A DNA stretch of 64,000 nt from Histomonas meleagridis. Its lineage: Eukaryota > Parabasalia > Tritrichomonadida > Dientamoebidae. Below, one piece after another: positions 38,801-45,959 of this stretch. The stretch's first letter is position 1; every line of letters begins with the position of its first letter. The notes beneath the pieces were generated by a model that was not told where the DNA came from, made no database searches, and worked only from the letters and a program-made list of their open reading frames with translations. The position numbers and the translations under genes were made by a program. The DNA is taken from NCBI GenBank assembly GCA_020186115.1, contig WSYJ01000015.1, positions 132,284 to 196,283 of the forward strand, written 5' to 3'.

Positions 38801-38974
38801 ATCTTTTATTTCACTTAAAGTTTCTAAATGAAAAATATTTCCCAAGATGTTTGAATCATGATTCGATTTAAATGTTTGATTAAAAAAATTACAAAATGAT
38901 CCTGAACCTGAAACAGGTTTCATATGGTATGGATAGAGTGCATTTATCAAAGGTAAAATTGAGAAACCACACAT
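35858..38974 (-). CDS. BspA-like leucine-rich-repeat surface protein
   Basis: 1038 residues from ATG 38974. Residues about 175-640 are BspA/TpLRR repeats of ~23 residues (NSVTSIGDYAFYYCQSLINI type), interrupted twice by an identical GNDYYINDNNGILYNKDKTT island. Residues about 690-865 are some 30 hexapeptides of the form FSQSNT/FTKSNT. A transmembrane helix follows (IIIGVCVGIAIIIIISIVII, about 957-976), then a short cytosolic tail with DPFAEDF and a terminal YFEKIEI. BspA-like proteins are the largest trichomonad surface family and are linked to adhesion. A hydrophobic segment after Met127 (FKGKIISLLFILFFTQS) looks like a signal peptide, so the mature start may be ATG 38596 (912 aa). Confidence 0.87.
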   Translation of the reverse strand: MCGFSILPLINALYPYHMKPVSGSGSFCNFFNQTFKSNHDSNILGNIFHLETLSEIKDVTVDIFSIETISIKFSYLLTYFLYMFQCFFHLFSNIFSFLLDIITNNPFSFFIFVFILFFISKFKKKEMFKGKIISLLFILFFTQSFEIFDSSLTLTISTSSEYSGRDTYKSQAQHLLIESGVEELEERAFYQWNSLVTVIIGDSVTSIGSYAFGYCSNLKTIDIGENVITINTYAISSCSKLETINIGESVSKIQNWAFRICTSLTNIIIPKSVTSIGYGVFAQCTSLQFITVSEGNDYYINDNNGILYNKDKTTIACYPGGITEETFEIPNSVTTIGDYAFYYCQSLINIQIPNSVTLIGGHAFYHCTSLINIKIPDSVTSIQGYVFYECTVLNNIEIPNSIRSIMFYAFYQCSSLLNIVIPDSVTSIGIFVFAYCSKLETIDISKSITAIQSSVFLSCTSLTNIIIPNSVISIASDAFAQCTSLQFITVSEGNDYYINDNNGILYNKDKTTIACYPGGITEETFEIPNSVTTIGDYAFYYCQSLINIQIPNSVTSIGDYAFYHCTSLISVKIPDLVTSIESYTFYYCQSLITFEIPDSVTSIGIDAFCSCSKLETVIFSENIIFIDDLAFYLCNNLKCIYFTGNKSPTDISSSAFSDIPAKYVMTSDFYEGESFGSLSVSKGSAVDECNQYPWPTHTFTQSYTFSNTFTKSNTFSNTFTRSYTFSNSFTQSNTFSKSNTFSKSNTFSRSNTFTKSNIFSQSNTFSQSNTYTLSNIFSQSNTYSQSNTFSKSNIFSQSNTYSQSNTFTKSNIFSQSNTFSQSNTYSQSNKFSKSNIFSKSNTFSQSDTYSHPNTFSQSNRFSQSNPFTPSKQFDETFIQTIILSESITQTILYNSTNTNTITISLFGSQYSYIDTMIVSYQYTIVQYSSYFSYYSGFYTIFNQNENYNSNETNNNSNFEQIIIGVCVGIAIIIIISIVIILIVRFRNKKLNNEESVIDENVNENSLSTHNFSMNISNIEDDPFAEDFKENGYFEKIEI
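36375..36890 (-). repeat. Hexapeptide-coding repeat tract (18-bp period)
   Basis: Some 28-30 imperfect 18-bp units coding xFSxSN(T/I) between the LRR region and the membrane helix. Units alternate FSQSNT, YSQSNT, FSKSNI, FTKSNI, suggesting higher-order duplications. It probably forms a Ser/Thr/Asn-rich, potentially glycosylated stalk. Confidence 0.8.
37308..37541. repeat. Identical ~233-bp block, copy 1 (offset 594 bp)
   Basis: Every base matches 37902-38135 in my line-by-line comparison. It encodes the non-LRR island and the next repeat of the BspA-like protein. Confidence 0.85.
37902..38135. repeat. Identical ~233-bp block, copy 2
   Basis: Second copy of the block at 37308-37541; flanking repeats have diverged, so this block was duplicated recently or homogenised by gene conversion. 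Confidence 0.85.
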
Positions 38975-39476
38975 GTTGTGATACCCCAGGGAATACAGAA
39001 ATGTGTGAATAAGTTAACGGTTCCGATAAATTTTTGAATGAAATATGAATAACACTTTTGGTGAGAAAACATCGGATTTCTATCAAAAGCTTTCGAATTA
39101 TCTCAAACAGAAAATGAGGGAAATCAAAAGTTATCAAAAAGTCCCTTTGAGATGATTAGGGATAAGTAAAAAAATGAAAATTTCTCATTTTTATTTCTGG
39201 ATTTAACCCATGCATGTTTTTAAAATAAGGGCAACATCTGATGTTTGTTTATATTTTGAAGATAATCTTCTATATAATACATTTTAACAAAATTTAATTT
39301 TATGAAGAAATATTCTAAATTTTCCAAAAATGCATCAAAAAAATGATTTGGTGTTGTTGTTTTTTTCCTACAACTCTCATTATTAGCGATTTTATTTTCA
39401 TTAAGCGGAACGATCATGATGTTATGATAAAAATGGGGCACTCCAATTTATCGGCGCACAACTCGTTTCATCTCCC
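38975..39476. other. Intergenic between divergent genes
   Basis: Holds GTTAACGG (39013-39020), about 40 bp upstream of the BspA-like ATG at 38974. Minus-strand frames at 38889-39137 and 39220-39441 have no recognisable similarity and are not called. Confidence 0.5.
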
Positions 39477-39860
39477 ATGAAGCTCCCAATCCCTAAATAT
39501 ATTTCACCCAAAGCTTCACTTATTCTCTACATAAGCTGTGTGGTTTTATGTAGCCTTCTTATATATTTTTTTGCAGAATCTTTTAGGTCTTCGCCAATAG
39601 CACCTGTACTTGCAGGATTTATTGGATGCATGGTTTTCTTCTTTATTGTTATTTCCTTCAGCAGTATTTCTATAATGATGGGAAGAGATGGTACACCATC
39701 ATGGAAACAGGTTTTATTTTCTTTGGTGGTTACTTTTGGCCTTTGTTTCCTAGTTAACGAATATTGTGCTGTGTTCTGCCTTTTCTTTTGCATACCATTG
39801 ACTGTTTATCTTTACCATTTGTCAAAAACAATCACACCATACATAGACGAAACGGACTGA
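39477..39860 (+). CDS. KRTCAP2-like small membrane protein (oligosaccharyltransferase-associated)
   Basis: 127 residues with four hydrophobic segments at about 15-35, 44-66, 81-95 and 97-116. Layout and local patterns fit keratinocyte-associated protein 2: FAESFRSSPIAPVLAGFIGC after the first helix, SFSSISIMMGRDG before the third, and NEYCAVFCLFFCIPLTVYLY near the end match the positions of the KRTCAP2 blocks. KRTCAP2 is an accessory subunit of the ER oligosaccharyltransferase. The assignment rests on pattern and topology only, so another small four-pass family is possible. The gene sits inside the palindrome spacer. Confidence 0.55.
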   Translation: MKLPIPKYISPKASLILYISCVVLCSLLIYFFAESFRSSPIAPVLAGFIGCMVFFFIVISFSSISIMMGRDGTPSWKQVLFSLVVTFGLCFLVNEYCAVFCLFFCIPLTVYLYHLSKTITPYIDETD

Positions 39861-40177
39861 ATACATATTTAAAAGTTATTCATTGAATGTGTTAATTGAT
39901 GTAATTCATATATGTTTCTTAATCGTAATTTGATATAATAGACTTAAATTCTTAGATATTTTATATTATTCAAATATTACAATATCACATTAATATTTTA
40001 AGAAGTAAGAAAAAATTAATAAATTTGCGATTTCAATTTTTTTATTAAAAACATTAAAATTATATTCATCACGAAAACCGTTATTAGGAAGTGTAGCAAC
40101 AATTTAGCAAAGTATATTTGTCTTTGTTCGTATTCGAGTGTTCGTTGATACCAACTGATAATAGAAATATCACAGTT
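39861..40177. other. Intergenic before right repeat arm
   Basis: About 320 bp AT-rich. At 40137-40177 weak similarity to the left arm's outer edge begins (TTCGTTGATACCAACTGATA against 35686-35705 reversed). Confidence 0.55.
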
Positions 40178-40503
40178 TTCCTCATGTTATGTTGATTATC
40201 ATGCACATGAATACTATTTAGATAAATTTGATAAATAACAAATCACTTTTTTGAGGAATATAAATAATAAAAAATATTTTTTGTGTAAATTGTTGAGAGA
40301 ATAATATATATCATAATTCATTTTTCTTGTTATTATGATTTATGTATATATTAGTTGAACATTACATTTGAAGGGAATTATTATTTTGTAGTTCGAATTC
40401 TGATTTACTTTACTTTATTTATTCATTTTATCATTTATATTTCAATTTAATTCTTTCAGTTGTGATACAAATACAAAAAATATTTATAATAATTACGAGA
40501 AAA

Positions 40504-41619
40504 TTAAAATTTAATTAATTCAAATGAATCAAAACGATTCTTATAATATCTTAATCCTCCTAACGAGTCATCGCGCGCTAGCACGCCTTGCATTTCTGCT
40601 CGAAGTAAATAATTCTTCGCAATTGATGTCGGCAGTCCTGTCTTCTTCGCCATCATCATCGGCGTGGCGAAGTCGTTCGGTCCAAGTTTAGATAGAAACG
40701 TGTCGACAACGCCTGTGAACGAAACACTCGCTGGAACAACAATACGAATGTTCGCTATAGTTTCAACTCGAATTGGGAAATTGCCTTTACTTTCGATGTA
40801 GTCAAGCGCACCTTGCAGATCGGGCGGTGAGATAAAGTCGTTACCGCGCGCTCGATTGTACGCAGCATATGCTTCTGCAACAGATAATATCCCTTCTTTA
40901 ACACGCGGTAAATATGAATTCATAAATGTAGAAAATTCATTCGCAAGTGCAATCGAATATTGGTCACCGGATCCTTTCGATTTTGTAACTGGATTCGTTA
41001 AACCAATGGCTAAACAAATTTGACTCATCTCGGAATTAGACTCGGAATCGGTCATTTTACTTAGTTCACTCGCAATAGATATTAAATCTTGCGCACACGT
41101 TTTAAGAGTTTTAATGTCTTGTAAAGAAGAACTAAGTGTCTCATCTTTTTGTTTAATATCTGTCTCTACATGTTGTTTAATGGCTGCTACTCCATGAGTT
41201 TGATTGATTTCTTTAAGATTCGTAGGTTTATTAGTAATAATCTTTTTGGTTCGTGTTTGACTTGGTGACGTTAAATTTGTGATCTTTTGCGCTAAATCAC
41301 AAATTAATTGATAACTGGCTTGAAATGAAAACATTTCACCTGAATTAGTATTAATGGTTAAAAAACCATAATTTTGGACGTCTGGATATTGTGCTGGTTC
41401 AATAGTTTTAGTATTATTGATTTCATATGAATATGCATATGTTCGACCATATAAAAGAAAAACTATGCGTTTACTTGTTAAAACACAAGTACCAATATCT
41501 CCAAATTTTAATCGTGGAATAGTTAATGAACATTCTTGATATCGCATAATTTGTGTTTCTTGTTCTATTAATGCAACACCATTAGTCGTACAATCAACTT
41601 GTTTCCATGAACTTGTCAT
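40504..41619 (-). CDS. VPS36: VPS36, ESCRT-II subunit (intact copy)
   Basis: 371 residues. Residues 1 to about 115 are a GLUE/PH-like domain (CVLTSKRIVFLLYGRTYAYS). A short linker and coiled coil follow, and residues about 150-371 form the EAP30/winged-helix domain with the diagnostic GILSVAEAYAAYNRARGNDF and ISPPDL blocks. VPS36 joins VPS22 and VPS25 in ESCRT-II at endosomes, binding phosphoinositide and ubiquitin and starting ESCRT-III assembly. No NZF zinc finger is present, as in many eukaryotes. It is read from an Inr/Myb-type promoter identical to that of the left copy. This is the copy expected to supply function if the frameshift in the other is real. Confidence 0.88.
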   Translation of the reverse strand: MTSSWKQVDCTTNGVALIEQETQIMRYQECSLTIPRLKFGDIGTCVLTSKRIVFLLYGRTYAYSYEINNTKTIEPAQYPDVQNYGFLTINTNSGEMFSFQASYQLICDLAQKITNLTSPSQTRTKKIITNKPTNLKEINQTHGVAAIKQHVETDIKQKDETLSSSLQDIKTLKTCAQDLISIASELSKMTDSESNSEMSQICLAIGLTNPVTKSKGSGDQYSIALANEFSTFMNSYLPRVKEGILSVAEAYAAYNRARGNDFISPPDLQGALDYIESKGNFPIRVETIANIRIVVPASVSFTGVVDTFLSKLGPNDFATPMMMAKKTGLPTSIAKNYLLRAEMQGVLARDDSLGGLRYYKNRFDSFELIKF

Positions 41620-41630
41620 GATGAAAATTT

Positions 41631-41676
41631 ATGATCGTTAACCGCTCAAATTCGGGGTGGTCCAAAACGACGGTTA
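41631..41676 (-). promoter_or_regulatory. VPS36 promoter, right copy
   Basis: Exact inverted copy of 34171-34216: Myb-type sites at both ends, the GGACCACCCCGAA element and ACGATCAT. Confidence 0.6.
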
Positions 41677-41977
41677 CTTATGTTTTTTAGGGTTCATTAA
41701 TTGGTTTCTGTCATGAGATTTAATTTTAATAAAAAAATTGACCCCTAACCTGATTTAGTAATACACCAGCAAGCTTACATATAAAATAAAAAATAGTAAA
41801 GAAAGCAAAAGATTCATAATATTTTTCGTTTTAAGTGATTACTACAAAAATTTAAATTTTGGTGATCAATTCCTTTATTTTCAATAATAGTTTAAATCTA
41901 ACCATTCCTATTGCCATTTCGAGATACTTTAATCAAATAGATATAAGAAAACTTCCAATTACAAAATCACATTTTAT
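41677..41977. other. Intergenic
   Basis: About 300 bp unique sequence outside the palindrome; a 61-codon plus-strand frame (41859-42044) overlaps the next gene's end and is not called. Confidence 0.5.
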
Positions 41978-43474
41978 TTATTTAGCATTTCCAGACAGTG
42001 ATTCCACTACAATTCTAAATGAATCCATTTCCTTGAACACCTGAACATCAAATGGCCATTCGCATTTCACATGATCATTAACCACTTTCATTACATCTTC
42101 ATCTGTGCGCACGAACACCACTGGCGGATACATGTACATGCAGCCACCATTCGGAAGTTGGATCATTTCATTCTTTTTATGTGCACCAACACTATGCAAC
42201 ATATAGTAAAGTCTCAAAGAGTCTCTTTCCGGCTTTTTCCCTATGTCAGTAAAGCAGCTCTCGACAATTACAGATTTATCAATATTATTAATAAGCTTTT
42301 CATAGTTAGTTCCATTCCATACGCCGCGGAGTACATCGGATGCAAATGACTTAAGGGCAATTTCCTTGTTGATAGCTAAGCTTAAACTATTTTGATAATT
42401 CTCAGATGAGTCAGCCCATGAAAACTTGTGGAGAGTAAGGAACTTACCAGAGACTGAAATTGATGTTTCGATTGCATTTACACAATTTTTATATGTATCT
42501 GAAATTCGAGAAAAATCAATTGAAAGTTGTGATGAGCACCCACAACCAGAGGAAAGTTGAAGGATAGTTACAAGCGATGTCATTTTCATGTCACCTTCGC
42601 AACTAGTGACCTTACTAACCTCAATAAAACGAGGAAAGGTTACATCAAGCCTGAGCGGTTGGGAGAGTTTCATAAGTTTACAAAAAGTGTTCGGATTAAA
42701 CGTACTCAAACCGAAAACACATCCAAAACTGTGTTTCGCAATTGCTGTGAGTCTTCGAAAGCCTTCTGATGCACCAAAATGAATGATGCCTTTGTGCAAT
42801 AGTATTTTTTGACCAGCAGCAACAGCTCGTTGTGGAGAAAGAGGTTGAGTTGATCTATGAATCATAAAAAATGTGGCAAATGGTCTGTTATCAGATTGTT
42901 CAGTAATGATTTGTATGGGAAAAGTAATATCTATTGGAGTTGAAATTTTATCTTTTTCTATGAATATTGAATAAAGTGAATTGAGTGATGGAATAATAAT
43001 GGATTTAATATCTTCTTTGGTGACCTCATATTGATCTGATGGTACGAATGATGAAAGTTCTTTGATTTGGAGGAAATAAGGAATACCATTATCACAATAA
43101 ATCATGATTGGAAATTCGGCAATTGAAATAATAACCGCAGAATCATCAGAATTTAGTGATTCTGCAAAGCTAAGAAGAAAGTCTTTTACAGTTTCAATTG
43201 AAAATGATAGATCAAGTACGAGATAAAATAAATGACGTGATTCAAACCCATTACCAACTTTAATTGTTCCATCGATAAAATCTGCTTCTGGTGTGCAAAT
43301 CGGGCAAGCACAACCTCCTGATTTAAGAGGAAATTGTGATGATTTGCATCTCTTACATAATTGTATTTTATCAGTATAATCTGTTGAAATTTCAGGTGAA
43401 TATGATGATTGAACAAATCCAAATTTTTCTGTTTCTAGATTTGGTAAAAGGTGTGAACAAAACTTTAAAGTCAT
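41978..43474 (-). CDS. Divergent Sec23/Sec24-like COPII coat protein
   Basis: 498 residues. A zinc-finger-like segment has Cys40, Cys43, Cys57 and Cys60 (QLCKRCKSSQFP ... GGCACPIC). A trunk-like VWA fold follows (FESRHLFYLVLDLSFSIETV, DDSAVIISIAEFPIMIY), then a beta-rich part (SGCGCSSQLSIDF) and a helical domain. The end (NGGCMYMYPPVVFVRTDEDV ... FDVQVFKEM) resembles a gelsolin-like end. Sec23 and Sec24 form the inner COPII coat at ER exit sites. It is much shorter than usual (about 750-1000 aa) and weakly similar, so it may have another coat or trafficking role. The stop reads TAAAT. It diverges from the radical-SAM gene over 123 bp. Confidence 0.62.
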   Translation of the reverse strand: MTLKFCSHLLPNLETEKFGFVQSSYSPEISTDYTDKIQLCKRCKSSQFPLKSGGCACPICTPEADFIDGTIKVGNGFESRHLFYLVLDLSFSIETVKDFLLSFAESLNSDDSAVIISIAEFPIMIYCDNGIPYFLQIKELSSFVPSDQYEVTKEDIKSIIIPSLNSLYSIFIEKDKISTPIDITFPIQIITEQSDNRPFATFFMIHRSTQPLSPQRAVAAGQKILLHKGIIHFGASEGFRRLTAIAKHSFGCVFGLSTFNPNTFCKLMKLSQPLRLDVTFPRFIEVSKVTSCEGDMKMTSLVTILQLSSGCGCSSQLSIDFSRISDTYKNCVNAIETSISVSGKFLTLHKFSWADSSENYQNSLSLAINKEIALKSFASDVLRGVWNGTNYEKLINNIDKSVIVESCFTDIGKKPERDSLRLYYMLHSVGAHKKNEMIQLPNGGCMYMYPPVVFVRTDEDVMKVVNDHVKCEWPFDVQVFKEMDSFRIVVESLSGNAK

Positions 43475-43597
43475 TTATGCCACTTTTTTAATAAAATAAC
43501 GATCATATTGTATTGAAATTCAGCTCTATTTTATTCCATCACATTGGAAAACGTTTATAAACCGTCACGAACTAACGAAGTTACGGTTTGTATAAAA
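43475..43597. promoter_or_regulatory. Bidirectional promoter, Sec23/24-like and radical-SAM genes
   Basis: TAACGATCAT at 43497-43506 matches the core of the VPS36 promoters (TAACGATCAT at 34207-34216). It combines a Myb-type TAACGAT with a TCAT initiator. AACCGTCACGAACTAACG near 43560 adds two more sites next to the plus-strand start. Confidence 0.5.
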
Positions 43598-45157
43598 ATG
43601 CAAGCGTTCGAAGAATCGCCATTATTCAAACCACTTCCAAACAACGAGATTCAATGCCTTTGTTGTCAGAAATATTGTGTTATCCCACCAGGTAAACTCG
43701 GTCATTGCCGTGCTCGTGGAAATATCAACGGAAAACCTTTTTCACCAGTTTGGGGGCGATATACTGTTCAAATTGATCCAATAGAGAAGAAACCACTTTA
43801 TCATTTTCTTCCAGGTACCAAAGTATATTCCTATGGAACTGTTGGTTGTAATTTCAGCTGTCAATTCTGTCAAAACTCCAGTCTTAGCATGTGGAAACTA
43901 GACATAGAAGATGTCAAATGTCTCAAACAAAATGATGTTGGATATCTTGATTATTATACTCCCGAAGAAATGGTTTCCCAAGCAATTAAAAATGGCTGTA
44001 AGTCCATTGCCTCCACTTATAACGAGCCCACTATTTCCACCGAGTTTTCTTATCAAGTTTTTAAGCTTGCCAAAGAATCTGGTCTTCATACAGTTTATGT
44101 TACCAATGGTTTTGAAAGCGTTGAGACCCTCAATTACCTAGGGCCCTATCTTGATGCAGTCAACATTGATCTTAAGTCATTTCGCGAACCATTTTACCAA
44201 CGCATTTGTGGCGCTCATCTTGAAGGGGTCTGTAAAACCATTCAGCGATGTGTTGCCATGGGCATCCACACCGAAGTCACCACATTAGTCATCCCAGGTG
44301 AGAATGATAGTGATTCCGAATTATCAGATTGTGCCAATTTCATCGCCTCCATTGACAAGAACATAGTCTGGCACCTCTCCGCGTACCACGACGACTATAA
44401 CTTCCATGGCCGCGGCGTCACTCCACTTAACACCCTTCGCCGCGGCGCACAAATCGGGCGCAACGCGGGCATACGCTTCATATACATTGGTAATGTTAAT
44501 GCGCCCGAAGCGCGTCTGACCAAATGCCCACGATGCGGCAAGAAGCTTATCGATCGAGAATGGTTTAGCGCCACTGTCTCCATGAGCAATGGAAGATGCG
44601 AATGCGGCGAAGTCATTCCTGGTCTCTTTGAAGACGCGAATAATTTACCACCGAAACTTCAATTTGTTCCTGAGAATCTTCTTGACATCGAAGATGAGAA
44701 TGAGGTTAATGTGAACGTGAGTGATAATGAGAGAGGTTTAGTTGTGTACGCTTCGAAAACGGGAACTTCGAAAGACTTTGCGGAGAAAATCGCACAGAAG
44801 TTAAGTTTCGAAGTAATGGACATGAGCCAATTCACTGTCGATATATTGTCGAAGTTGAGATTTGTCGTGTTTTGCGTGTCGACTTATGGAAGAGGAGCAC
44901 CACCACAAAGCGCAAAACAATTCTGGAACCAATTGATGAGTTTTAATGGGGAATTGCCGAATTTGAAGTTCGCCGTGTTCGGTTGCGGATCAACTTCATT
45001 CCCGAAAACTTTTGTGAAGTTCGCTGAAGATTTAAGAGAGAAATTGTTGGCAATGAAATGCATTGAAGTGATACAGATATATAAACATGACGAAATGGCT
45101 GAGGATGAAGACGAAAATGAAGTGAACGGCTGGATCGAAAAAATAAACTTCGACTAA
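43598..45157 (+). CDS. Radical SAM enzyme (AmmeMemoRadiSam/PflA-like) fused to flavodoxin
   Basis: Start at the first ATG, 43598 (MQAFEESPLF), 519 residues. The N-terminal Cys block CLCCQKYCVIPPGKLGHCRA is typical of the AmmeMemoRadiSam radical-SAM group. The [4Fe-4S] motif is GCNFSCQFCQN (Cys84, Cys88, Cys91). The barrel continues with STYNEPTI, VTNGFE, NIDLKSF and TTLVIPGEND. A zinc-ribbon tail (CPRCGKKL ... GRCECGEVIPGLF) ends this domain near residue 345. Residues about 385-519 are a flavodoxin: VVYASKTGTSKDFAEKI (phosphate loop), VFCVSTYGRGAPP and VFGCGSTSFPKTF. The flavodoxin could supply the electron needed to cleave S-adenosylmethionine. The substrate is unknown. TYW1 has the same two folds in reverse order. 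Confidence 0.87.
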   Translation: MQAFEESPLFKPLPNNEIQCLCCQKYCVIPPGKLGHCRARGNINGKPFSPVWGRYTVQIDPIEKKPLYHFLPGTKVYSYGTVGCNFSCQFCQNSSLSMWKLDIEDVKCLKQNDVGYLDYYTPEEMVSQAIKNGCKSIASTYNEPTISTEFSYQVFKLAKESGLHTVYVTNGFESVETLNYLGPYLDAVNIDLKSFREPFYQRICGAHLEGVCKTIQRCVAMGIHTEVTTLVIPGENDSDSELSDCANFIASIDKNIVWHLSAYHDDYNFHGRGVTPLNTLRRGAQIGRNAGIRFIYIGNVNAPEARLTKCPRCGKKLIDREWFSATVSMSNGRCECGEVIPGLFEDANNLPPKLQFVPENLLDIEDENEVNVNVSDNERGLVVYASKTGTSKDFAEKIAQKLSFEVMDMSQFTVDILSKLRFVVFCVSTYGRGAPPQSAKQFWNQLMSFNGELPNLKFAVFGCGSTSFPKTFVKFAEDLREKLLAMKCIEVIQIYKHDEMAEDEDENEVNGWIEKINFD

Positions 45158-45486
45158 ATGAAATTAATATTTAAAGTTTGTAATGTTTTAATGATTTTAA
45201 TCCAATAATATTTGTTTGTTTTAAATGTGCTCTTTTTTATAACGTGCTTAATAAAATCATTTTATTAAAATAAAAAAAAAAAAATAAAGACTAAATTAAA
45301 TAAAAATATTGGAACATGATTTTGTTTTAGGAAAATAATATATTTAATTTTTTTTTTTTAAAAAAAAATCACTTAGTTCTTAAAATGGTAGCACAATTTA
45401 TATTTTTTCTTTACTTGGTTTTATTAAAATATAAAAACATTAACTTGGCTAGCCAAAAGATGTGACATGTTATGTGAAATCAAAAT
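45158..45486. other. Intergenic with A and T runs
   Basis: About 330 bp, containing A12-type and T11/A9 runs near 45270-45370 that could form a hairpin; no gene seen. Confidence 0.5.
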
Positions 45487-45774
45487 ATGAGCAAGCCTGC
45501 AACTGTTTCAGGGCAGTGGATTAACTTGTTACAGATAGAAATCGAAAAGCAAATACAGGAATTGTATAAAATTAGGATGCGAGCACTAGCAAATGAAGAA
45601 ATTCTTGCAAGTGTTCAAGCAGAAAAAAATGAACAAATTCGATATATCAAAAATGAAGCACTAAACAAAATAAAAAAAATTCAAAAAATGCTTGAAGCAA
45701 CACAAGAACGTACAGAAAATGAAGTTGTTTGGAAAGTTATACAGCCAGATGAAACAATAAATTTTGATAAATAA
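45487..45774 (+). CDS. Small helical protein, unknown
   Basis: 95 residues. After a short N-terminus (MSKPATVSGQWINLLQIEIE) it is a single charged helix likely to coil, ending NEVVWKVIQPDETINFDK. It has balanced composition and a TAAAT stop, so it is probably real. No family recognised. Confidence 0.6.
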   Translation: MSKPATVSGQWINLLQIEIEKQIQELYKIRMRALANEEILASVQAEKNEQIRYIKNEALNKIKKIQKMLEATQERTENEVVWKVIQPDETINFDK

Positions 45775-45959
45775 ACCATAAATAAAATTTATAATAAACC
45801 CGAGAAATCTATAATTAAAAGCTTTATAATAACCCTTTTCATAATTTTACTTGTTTAAATTACTTTTAAAATTCCAAATCTAATTCCAATTTTTTTTAAA
45901 AAAAAAATTATTTAAACATGCAATAATCTTTATTTAAAACGATAGTTGGTTCCACTAAT
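45775..45959. other. Intergenic between convergent genes
   Basis: Short AT-rich 3' region with T9/A9 runs near 45890-45910. Confidence 0.45.

Larger units (their letters stand above)
40178..41676 (-). repeat. Right arm of large inverted repeat (VPS36)
   Basis: Reverse complement of about 34171-35669. Its outer end at CGGTTA (41671-41676) is exactly where similarity to the left arm stops. Confidence 0.9.

Noticed and set aside
39220-39441. 73-codon minus-strand frame
   Set aside because: No motif or promoter; probably chance in the spacer.
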